From: Darwinibacter acetoxidans_A
Lineage (GTDB): Bacteria > Bacillota > Limnochordia > Darwinibacteriales > Darwinibacteriaceae
Assembly (NCBI GenBank): GCA_041936745.1
Contig: JBHGWS010000040.1
Location: 1-12,859, forward strand
Reading direction: 5' to 3'
DNA length: 12,859 nucleotides
In this document: positions 6,885-12,859 of the stretch, piece by piece
Layout of the letters: each line of letters starts with the position of its first letter
Position numbering within the stretch: the stretch's first letter is position 1
Position numbers and translations under genes: made by a program
The notes under the pieces: model-generated
Databases searched by the model: none
Told to the model about the DNA's origin: nothing
Seen by the model: the letters and a program-made list of their open reading frames with translations, nothing else

Positions 6885-9593
6885 TTGAGAGGCCGTTTAG
6901 GATTATTTGCACTTTTACTTCTTTTTACTGTAATTTCGCCCGTTTGGGGAAAGGGGCCGGGAGAAAACTTTGCCCTGGTTGCGGAAAACGAGTACCTGCA
7001 GCTTTTTTTGGCTGCGCAGACCACTGAGATTGCCGTCGCCGATAAACGCACCGGCACTCTTTGGTATTCTAACCCCCCTTCGCGGTCCAAAGATGAGAAA
7101 GTGGCCAGGGGAGCCGCCAAAACAAAACTCAATTCCCAACTGCAGATCGTCTATTACACGCCTCAAATCGTGCGGCGGGAAATGGACAGTTTCAATGATT
7201 CCGTTGAACTTCAGCAGTTTGAAATAACGTACCTGCCGCAGGGAGTGCGCATCGATTACGTATTCGGTAAAGAGTGGAACGATAGGGATATGCTGCCCGT
7301 AATGATGAGTGTGGATGAATTCGAAGTGCTTTTGGCGGGGCTGGCCAAAGAGAGCGAGCGGGATCTTTTGCGGCAGAACTATGAAAGGATCAGTTTAAGA
7401 AAAAGGGAAGCGGGCGATCCGGAAATAGAACTGGCGGACGTTGATGTGGCGGAGCTTTTAGGTGATTTTGTGTTTTATGTCAAAGGGAAGGACCTTTCGG
7501 CCCGAGAAAGCAGGGATCTCCACGCCGCGGTGATCGATTCGGTTGTGGAAAACCGGCGGGAGATAGAAAGGCGCGGCCGCTTAAGAAAACACCATTTGGA
7601 AAGCCTTTTAGAAACTCTGCAGGAAACGGATCTGATGCTTTTAGGCCGCAGGATCACCAAATGGGATTCGGACGATATGATTGCGGCTGTGCGGGCCAGC
7701 GGTTATTCGCCTCTGCGGATCCAAAAAGAGCACAAAGCAGCGAGTTTAGATCCTCCGGCCCCCAGGCTGGAAGTGTTTAAAATCCCCCTTATTTACAGGC
7801 TGGCGGGAGAAAATTTGCTGGTGGAAATACCCGGTGGGGATATTGAATTTCCTTTAGAGGTAACGGATGAGAAGGGAACTAGGGTAACTTATCCGCTTTA
7901 TACGATTAAGGTACTCCCTTATTTTGGCGCAGCCGGTGTCAATGAAGAGGGCTACATCTTCGTGCCGGACGGTTCCGGGGCACTGATTAATTTAAATAAC
8001 GGGAAAACTTATGCAACGGCCTACAGTCAACGGATCTACGGGAATGATTTTTCTTTCGGCCGCTTAGCTGATGAAGCCACTAAAACGCAAGTCTTTTTGC
8101 CCGTCTTCGGTTTAAAACGGGGCGATGACGCTTTTGTCGCCATCGTCGAGCAGGGGGCATCGCTTGCCAGAATCAACGGCGATGTTGCGGGCCGCACCAA
8201 TTCTTACAACACGGTCGGGGCGGAATTTATAGTTATGGCCATGGGGCAGATCTCCATGCCCGGTGAAGATTGGCGTTTAATGAACATTTTTCAAAGGGAG
8301 CCCTACTTGGGCGATTTCAGAATCCGCATCGGGTTTTTGAAGGCGGATGCAGCTGATTATGTGGGCATGGCCCGCTACTACCAATCTTATCTGGTTGAAA
8401 AGCACGGTTTGGAAAGAAGAGGGGTTAAAGACCAAATCCCCGCCTTTTTAGAACTTATCGGCAGTGTGCGCGTTAAACGGCCGCTTTTAGGTGTGCCTTT
8501 ATCTGTCACAGAGCCTTTGACTACATTTAGTGATGCCGCAAGGATTGTTGCGGAACTTAGGGCGGGGGGCGTTGAAAATCTCCATCTCCGTTATTCCGGT
8601 TGGCTGAAAGGCGGTTTGGAACACGCCTATCCTTACCAAGCAAAGCTGGAGCGAAAAGTTGGCAGCAAAAAGGAATTTGCCGCTTTCAGCGCCTACTTGA
8701 AAGAATTGGGGATCCCCTTTTATCCCGATGTAAGTCTGGCCAACGCCTACGATAATCGGTGGTATCGGGCAAGGCGCGATTCGGCCCGGCAGTTGGATAA
8801 AAGGGTGGGCCAGGTGTTTTTGGAAGAAATTACGGAATGGGATTACAACAGAGGGCTTTTGGCGGCTCGCTTTGTGGTTTCACCCCGCCGGTTGGAAAAT
8901 CTAAGCCAAGGCTTTTTAAAAAGCTACGGGCAGTTTGACCAAAACGGCCTGGCCCTGCCGTATATGGGCAGGCAGTTGAACTCCGATTTCGGCCGCACTT
9001 ATGTCCCTCGGGAGAGGGCTTTAGAGATAACAAAAAATCAGCTGAAAACCTTTCAAGAAGAGGGCTACGGACTCCTGCTCGATGGCGCTAACGCCTATGC
9101 TCTGCCTTATGCGGACAGTGTTATCAACGTACCCGGTAATTCCAATGGGTTTGTCATCATTGATCAGTCCGTACCTTTTTACCAAATTGCCCTGAGAGGT
9201 TATCTCGATCTTGCCGGTGAGGCAATCAATTTATCGCCCGACGGGCGGATCAGCCTCCTGCAGGCTTTGGAAAGAGGGCTTTCCCCTTATTTTAAATTGG
9301 TGGCAAGAGATCCTTCCGTTTTAAAGGGTTCCGAATTCAACGATCTTTTAGCCGTTTATTACAACCATTGGCAGGATGAGGCAGTTAAACTTTATGCGGA
9401 AATCAATTCGGTGCTGCACGATCTGCAGGGCCAGGTAATCGTAGGGCATCGAGAGATCTCGCCCAATGTCTTTAAGACAACGTTTGAAAGCGGCAAAGAG
9501 ATTTACGTCAACTACAACAGCGAAGGGGTTAACACGGCAGGATTTTACATCGAGGCAAAAGGCTACAAAGTCAAAGAGGGGGGCGGAAAATGA
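6885..9593 (+). CDS. Secreted DUF5696-like protein, candidate TIM-barrel glycosidase
   Basis: A 902-residue exported protein that I place in the DUF5696 family from memory of its motifs. Residues 1-22 form a signal peptide without a lipobox Cys. A beta-rich part (about 30-130) is followed by a charged helical region (about 130-290), a second beta-rich part with PDGSGALI at 361-368, and a barrel-like part (about 530-760). The last has alternating strands and helices: NLHLRYSGWLKGG from 565, IPFYPDVSLAN with Asp615, and GLLLDGANAYALPYAD with Asp733 and Asp744. The C-terminal part (VFKTTFESGKEIYVNYNSE) looks like the beta-sandwich that closes many glycoside hydrolases. This layout suggests a glycan-cleaving enzyme outside the cytoplasmic membrane, but catalytic residues are not proven. 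Its stop overlaps the next start (ATGA), coupling it to the second permease pair. Confidence 0.85.
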   Translation: MRGRLGLFALLLLFTVISPVWGKGPGENFALVAENEYLQLFLAAQTTEIAVADKRTGTLWYSNPPSRSKDEKVARGAAKTKLNSQLQIVYYTPQIVRREMDSFNDSVELQQFEITYLPQGVRIDYVFGKEWNDRDMLPVMMSVDEFEVLLAGLAKESERDLLRQNYERISLRKREAGDPEIELADVDVAELLGDFVFYVKGKDLSARESRDLHAAVIDSVVENRREIERRGRLRKHHLESLLETLQETDLMLLGRRITKWDSDDMIAAVRASGYSPLRIQKEHKAASLDPPAPRLEVFKIPLIYRLAGENLLVEIPGGDIEFPLEVTDEKGTRVTYPLYTIKVLPYFGAAGVNEEGYIFVPDGSGALINLNNGKTYATAYSQRIYGNDFSFGRLADEATKTQVFLPVFGLKRGDDAFVAIVEQGASLARINGDVAGRTNSYNTVGAEFIVMAMGQISMPGEDWRLMNIFQREPYLGDFRIRIGFLKADAADYVGMARYYQSYLVEKHGLERRGVKDQIPAFLELIGSVRVKRPLLGVPLSVTEPLTTFSDAARIVAELRAGGVENLHLRYSGWLKGGLEHAYPYQAKLERKVGSKKEFAAFSAYLKELGIPFYPDVSLANAYDNRWYRARRDSARQLDKRVGQVFLEEITEWDYNRGLLAARFVVSPRRLENLSQGFLKSYGQFDQNGLALPYMGRQLNSDFGRTYVPRERALEITKNQLKTFQEEGYGLLLDGANAYALPYADSVINVPGNSNGFVIIDQSVPFYQIALRGYLDLAGEAINLSPDGRISLLQALERGLSPYFKLVARDPSVLKGSEFNDLLAVYYNHWQDEAVKLYAEINSVLHDLQGQVIVGHREISPNVFKTTFESGKEIYVNYNSEGVNTAGFYIEAKGYKVKEGGGK

Positions 9594-10501
9594 GGCGGCG
9601 GTTTCGGCTGAAGTTAAGGCAGGAAAAAGCTTTGTGGGGATTCATATTCACCTCGCCCTTTTTACTCGGGTTTATTCTCTTTTTCTTGGTCCCCTTAATC
9701 CAATCGCTTCGCTTCAGCGTCAGCGAGCTGAATGTGCTTTCTACCGGTTATGAGCTTGAATACGTGGGGTTGAAGCATTACAATTTCCTTCTGTTTGTGG
9801 ATACGGAGTATTTACGCGTTGTCGTGGAAAGCATTTTAAAGACCCTGCGGGATATTCCCATGATTATCTTTTTCAGCTTCTTTGTAGCTGTGATTTTAAA
9901 TCAGCGCTTTAGAGGCAGGACAGCGGCCCGGGCGATTTTCTTCTTACCGGTCATTTTAGGTGCCGGAGTGGTTTTACGCCTGGAACAGCAGGATTCCATG
10001 ACCCGCATTCTGCAGGCCGCCGAGTTAGCGGGAACCAGGGTTGGCGGTAGTATGTTCAGCGCAGCGGCGGTCAGGGCTTTCTTTCTCCAGATGCAGATAC
10101 CCGCTAAGATGCTGGAATATTTGGTCAGCGCCATTGATAACGTGCATTTAATTATCCGCTCTTCCGGGATTCAAATTTTAATCTTCCTGGCGGGTTTGCA
10201 GTCCGTTTCACCCACTTTATATGAAGTGGCCGATGTGGAGGGTGCTACAGGCTGGGAGCGCTTTTGGCTGATAACTTTCCCTCTTTTGACGCCCCTTCTA
10301 TTGGTCAATGTAGTTTACACTTTCGTCGATGTCTTCACAGCCAGTGACAACGCGGTCATGGAGCAGATTTACAGGACGGCTTTTGCCGGCGAAGGGTACA
10401 GTGTCAGTTCAGCTATGGCTTGGTTTTACTTTCTGTTGGTGGGCCTGCTTTTGGCCGTCACCGTGCGGATTATATCCCGCGGCGTCTTTTACAGGGAATA
10501 G
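9590..10501 (+). CDS. Sugar ABC transporter permease, MalF-type (second pair)
   Basis: Membrane subunit of a second carbohydrate importer, 303 residues. Spans lie near residues 15-37, 88-104, 113-130, 187-204, 228-252 and 275-294. Between the third and fourth spans there is a loop of about 55 residues (roughly 131-186) with few strongly hydrophobic stretches, longer than in the first MalF-type protein of this locus. The coupling motif is degenerate: YEVADVEG around residue 212 instead of EAAxxDG, although the following WLITFPLLTP is normal. The start ATG overlaps the upstream stop and is served by GAGGGG ending at 9581, 8 bases ahead. It pairs with the MalG-type gene that follows. Confidence 0.93.
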   Translation: MRRRFRLKLRQEKALWGFIFTSPFLLGFILFFLVPLIQSLRFSVSELNVLSTGYELEYVGLKHYNFLLFVDTEYLRVVVESILKTLRDIPMIIFFSFFVAVILNQRFRGRTAARAIFFLPVILGAGVVLRLEQQDSMTRILQAAELAGTRVGGSMFSAAAVRAFFLQMQIPAKMLEYLVSAIDNVHLIIRSSGIQILIFLAGLQSVSPTLYEVADVEGATGWERFWLITFPLLTPLLLVNVVYTFVDVFTASDNAVMEQIYRTAFAGEGYSVSSAMAWFYFLLVGLLLAVTVRIISRGVFYRE

Positions 10502-10507
10502 GAGGGG
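10501..10507 (+). promoter_or_regulatory. Ribosome binding site that fixes a GTG start
   Basis: GGAGGGG begins on the last base of the preceding stop codon and lies 5 bases before GTG at 10513. It supports that GTG over the longer in-frame reading that would start at 10420 inside the upstream permease gene. Confidence 0.75.
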
Positions 10508-10512
10508 TCAGC

Positions 10513-11400
10513 GTGCGCAGAGGTGTTTTGGACTGGGGTTGGCGGATCTTAAGAGCGCTGCTGCTTATTGGCATGTCTTATATCATAGTCTTTCCGTTGT
10601 TCACGAAAATCTCCATGTCTTTTATGAGCCCCGGGGATCTTTGGGATGCCACCGTACGCTGGATCCCAAGAAATTGGACTTTGGATAACTATAGGCTGGC
10701 AGTGGAGTTGATGAAATACCCCCAGGCCCTTTTAAACACCTTTCTGTTAACTTCGGTTGTCAGTTTACTGCAGCTGATGTCCTGTACTTTGATCGGCTAT
10801 GGGTTTGCCCGGTTGAAGTTTCCCGGCTCCAACATTTTATTTGGCTTAGTCATTTTTACTTTTCTCGTGCCGCCGCAGGTGACCATGATCCCTCAGTATT
10901 TGAATTTCCGCTTTTTTGACATTTTCGGCCTACTGCCCGGCGGCGGGCTTAACTTAGTGGGCACGTTCTGGCCTTTTGTCCTAACGGCGATTACAGGTTC
11001 CGGCCTGCGCAACGGCATCTTCATCTTTATCATGCGGCAGTACTTTGCGGGCATGTCTTCTTCGATTGAAGATGCGGCCTATGTGGACGGTGCCGGGCCT
11101 TTCAAAACATTTTATAAGGTGATGCTGCCCAGCGCCGGGCCTGCTTTGGTAACGGTGTTCTTATTCGCTTTTGTCTGGCAGTGGAATGATTATTTCTACA
11201 CATCCCTCTTTATGCACGGCAGGACCTTTCTAACGGTTACAATCGGCCGCTTGGGCCAAGGCATTTTAGATATTGAGGAACTTTTGACACTGAGGAATAA
11301 TACGGGGATGCTGATGATTATCGCACCCTTATTATTAGTCTACCTGTTTTTGCAGCGCTATTTTGTGGAAAGCGTGGAGCGGACGGGTTTAGTGGAATAA
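10513..11400 (+). CDS. Carbohydrate ABC transporter permease, MalG-type (second pair)
   Basis: Second membrane subunit of the second importer, 295 residues from the GTG start. The frame is open further upstream to 10420, but that would overlap the preceding gene by 82 bases, lacks a good ribosome site, and adds a non-membrane leader. The chosen start gives the normal short leader (MRRGVLDWGWRIL) before the first span. Spans lie near residues 13-33, 75-98, 107-127, 150-172, 203-221 and 261-281. The coupling motif EDAAYVDGAG starts at Glu186, followed by FYKVMLPSAGP, so ATPase docking looks intact. The C-terminal ERTGLVE ending is typical of this permease group. Expected partner of the MalF-type gene just upstream and of the binding protein downstream. 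Confidence 0.93.
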   Translation: MRRGVLDWGWRILRALLLIGMSYIIVFPLFTKISMSFMSPGDLWDATVRWIPRNWTLDNYRLAVELMKYPQALLNTFLLTSVVSLLQLMSCTLIGYGFARLKFPGSNILFGLVIFTFLVPPQVTMIPQYLNFRFFDIFGLLPGGGLNLVGTFWPFVLTAITGSGLRNGIFIFIMRQYFAGMSSSIEDAAYVDGAGPFKTFYKVMLPSAGPALVTVFLFAFVWQWNDYFYTSLFMHGRTFLTVTIGRLGQGILDIEELLTLRNNTGMLMIIAPLLLVYLFLQRYFVESVERTGLVE

Positions 11401-11438
11401 GGGAGCGTTTTTTGAGAAAGGGGGCGGTCATTTAACAA

Positions 11439-11464
11439 ATTGTCAAGTTGCACAGGCAGACAAT
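11439..11464. other. Short dyad in the gap before the second binding-protein gene
   Basis: The 85-base gap at 11401-11485 is the only real intergenic space inside the cluster. It contains ATTGTC at 11439-11444 and its exact inverted copy GACAAT at 11459-11464, 14 bases apart. It could be an operator half-site pair or a weak mRNA hairpin just upstream of the ribosome site. With 6-base arms it may also be chance. I see no convincing promoter: TTGTCA at 11440 has no good -10 at a 17-base spacing. Confidence 0.3.
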
Positions 11465-11467
11465 CTT

Positions 11468-11474
11468 AAGGAGG
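11468..11474 (+). promoter_or_regulatory. Ribosome binding site of the second substrate-binding protein
   Basis: A perfect AAGGAGG, 11 bases before ATG at 11486. The in-frame TTG at 11477 is only 2 bases away, which is too close, so the ATG is preferred despite slightly long spacing. Confidence 0.75.
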
Positions 11475-11485
11475 TTTTGTTCAGC

Positions 11486-12742
11486 ATGAAAGCTAACAGG
11501 CGAATCGGATTAGTGTTGGCGTTAAGTTTTGTCTTGTTGTTCACTTTGGTGGTACAAGCAGCACCAAAATATGATCTGGGCGGTGTTACCGTCAGGACAC
11601 TTTTGTTCGGCGGGCTCATCGACATGTGGGATTCTCCGGAGATGCTGGATAGGCGGGCAGAGGTTGAAAGAGATTTCAATGTAAAACTGGTCTTTGAAGA
11701 AGTTGTGTGGGGCGAATACCAAGAAACAGTCATGCGCCGCGTTCTTTCCGGCGACTCCAAGTGGGACTTCTACCGGATCACTTTGGCAGAAGTACACGAA
11801 TTAGCACGGCAGGGCGCGCTTTTGCCTTTGAACGAACACATGCCTGCCGAAGTGGCGGCCAGGATCCCTGAGTTTTCCCAAGCCTTTATGGATTTCACGG
11901 AGATCGACGGCAGCCTCTACGGCTATGTAGGTTCCTTTAACCTAATTGATATGATTAAGTACATCGGCTATAACAAAGATATGTTTGAAGCAGCGGGCTT
12001 GGACGATCCTTACGAGCTGTATCTGGCGGGCGAGTGGGACTGGGATGCCTTTACAGAGGCGGCCAAAGTTCTAACCGCTGATACTACCGGCGATGGCAAC
12101 ATTGACCGCTGGGCAATTGACATGATTATGGAAGAAGATTTGGTAATTGCCAACGACGGCCGCTACGCGCGGGAAATTGACGGCAGGGCCGTCTTTACCG
12201 GTGATGAACCGGCAGTTATTGAAGCACTGGTCCAAAACGATGAATGGATTAACGCCGGCTATTACCGCGGCTGGGGCCCGGAGGCCTTTGCTGACGGCGA
12301 AATCGGCATGATGTTTTTGGAGATGTGGCGCTTGAGAGATCACGTCAACCCGAATACAGGCGAATGGGAAATTGACTTTGAATTGGGCATTGTCCCTTAC
12401 CCCAAAGGGCCATCTGCCGCAAGAAACGTTTACCCGACGGAAACTATTCTTTACTACAGCCTGCCTTCCAACAGCGGTGATCCGGAAGCAATGGTCGCAC
12501 TCCTCGATGCACTTTACCCTTCAGACGCGATCTTTGACGAAGCGGAAGAAGCATTTATGGAATGGGCACCGAGCCGGGAAGCCTTTGGCGTTCTCATGGA
12601 ATCGGTCGTTGAGTGGGATGGCTGGATTGACATCTATCAACCGATGATGGCACCTTGGACGCCGGAAGGGCAGACCTGGAGTGCTTATATGGCAGCGGTG
12701 AAGCAGGCCAAACAAGCGATTTTAGACGATCTGTTCAACTAA
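11486..12742 (+). CDS. ABC sugar-type substrate-binding protein (second)
   Basis: Extracytoplasmic binding protein of the MalE-like family, 418 residues, ordinary size. Residues 1-25 form a signal peptide (MKANRRIGLVLALS..., cleavage near VQA-AP); there is no lipobox Cys. Family-like features include FYRITLAEVHELARQGALLPL, a YGYVGSFN segment, IGYNKDMFEAAGLDDP, and WTPEGQTW near the end. Residues 199-207 (DTTGDGNID) match an EF-hand-like calcium loop of the kind seen in several sugar-binding proteins. The protein is acidic and rich in Trp and Tyr, as expected for stacking on sugar rings. It follows the second permease pair by 85 bases and precedes the terminator, so it most likely delivers substrate to that pair. 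The ligand is unknown. The start choice rests on the ribosome site and signal peptide. Confidence 0.93.
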   Translation: MKANRRIGLVLALSFVLLFTLVVQAAPKYDLGGVTVRTLLFGGLIDMWDSPEMLDRRAEVERDFNVKLVFEEVVWGEYQETVMRRVLSGDSKWDFYRITLAEVHELARQGALLPLNEHMPAEVAARIPEFSQAFMDFTEIDGSLYGYVGSFNLIDMIKYIGYNKDMFEAAGLDDPYELYLAGEWDWDAFTEAAKVLTADTTGDGNIDRWAIDMIMEEDLVIANDGRYAREIDGRAVFTGDEPAVIEALVQNDEWINAGYYRGWGPEAFADGEIGMMFLEMWRLRDHVNPNTGEWEIDFELGIVPYPKGPSAARNVYPTETILYYSLPSNSGDPEAMVALLDALYPSDAIFDEAEEAFMEWAPSREAFGVLMESVVEWDGWIDIYQPMMAPWTPEGQTWSAYMAAVKQAKQAILDDLFN

Positions 12743-12750
12743 ATACCCCT

Positions 12751-12789
12751 TAAAGAGCCCCGCCCGGTTTTGGGCGGGGCCCTTTTTTT
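12751..12789 (+). terminator. Rho-independent terminator of the cluster
   Basis: GCCCCGCCC at 12757-12765 and its exact inverted copy GGGCGGGGC at 12772-12780 form a 9-base-pair stem with a 6-base loop. After one A-C mismatch the stem can extend through AAAG and CTTT. Seven T residues follow at 12783-12789. It lies 8 bases after the stop of the last gene and marks the 3' end of the transcript. Confidence 0.95.
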
Positions 12790-12809
12790 GCTCAATTGTA
12801 AACTCTGCA

Positions 12810-12847
12810 GGGAAAAAATAACCTTTTCCCGAATGTAGATAAAAGGT
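12810..12847. repeat. Two overlapping short inverted repeats after the terminator
   Basis: GGGAAAA at 12810-12816 is the inverse of TTTTCCC at 12824-12830, with 7 bases between. ACCTTTT at 12821-12827 is the inverse of AAAAGGT at 12841-12847, with 13 bases between. The two share TTTT at 12824-12827, so as RNA they would be mutually exclusive hairpins. They lie in the non-coding tail (12790-12859), possibly the control region of the next gene. The AT-rich composition makes chance possible. Confidence 0.35.
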
Positions 12848-12859
12848 AAACAGTGGAAT

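Noticed and set aside
10420..10512. Longer N-terminus for the second MalG-type permease
   Set aside because: It would lie within the preceding gene, has no ribosome site, and the extra residues do not resemble a permease; GTG at 10513 has a strong ribosome site.
11440..11468. Promoter in the gap before the last gene (TTGTCA and ATCTTA)
   Set aside because: The -10 element is poor and the TTGTC is better explained as an arm of the dyad; not enough to call.
11477..11479. TTG as the start of the second binding protein
   Set aside because: It sits only 2 bases after AAGGAGG; ATG at 11486 gives a normal signal peptide.
12796..12824. Promoter after the terminator (TTGTAA, 17 bases, TAACCT)
   Set aside because: The -10 element matches consensus at only three positions and the downstream gene is not visible.

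Overview
The window holds one plus-strand gene cluster of eight tightly packed genes, closed by a strong intrinsic terminator. It reads as a carbohydrate (oligo- or polysaccharide) capture and import locus. The organism is most likely an anaerobic member of the Bacillota. Evidence is the strong AAGGAGG-type ribosome binding sites, GTG and TTG starts beside ATG, moderate G+C, and MalF/MalG-type importers with no ATPase in the cluster. The gene order resembles clusters I recall from Paenibacillus-like and Limnochordia-like genomes. None of the four exported proteins has a lipobox cysteine, which would suit a diderm Bacillota lineage. The taxonomic assignment is inference.

Layout: (1) positions 2-2947 encode the 3' nearly complete part of a very large substrate-binding protein. 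Its start lies just outside the window. It carries two duplicated beta-sandwich modules and a helical region ahead of the binding-protein fold. (2) 2951-3856 and (3) 3870-4730 encode the first pair of sugar-type permeases. (4) 4743-6872 encodes a membrane protein joining an extracytoplasmic NHL beta-propeller and TPR-like helices to a Yip1-like membrane domain. (5) 6885-9593 encodes a secreted protein resembling the DUF5696 family, with features of a TIM-barrel glycosidase. (6) 9590-10501 and (7) 10513-11400 encode a second permease pair. (8) 11486-12742 encodes a second, ordinary-sized substrate-binding protein. The terminator is at 12751-12789, followed by 70 bases of non-coding DNA with two overlapping inverted repeats.

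Spacing between genes 1-7 is 3-13 bases or a 4-base overlap, so co-transcription is very likely. The only larger gap, 85 bases before gene 8, contains a short dyad. A plausible model is as follows. The large binding protein, the DUF5696 protein and the propeller work outside the cytoplasmic membrane on a glycan. Two permease pairs with two binding proteins import the products. A shared MsmX/UgpC-type ATPase encoded elsewhere would power both. No gene identifies the substrate.

The most interesting feature is the cluster as a unit: two complete importer membrane parts surrounding two poorly understood proteins (the NHL-TPR-Yip1 fusion and the DUF5696 protein). I see no RNA genes, mobile elements, CRISPR arrays or transcription regulators here.
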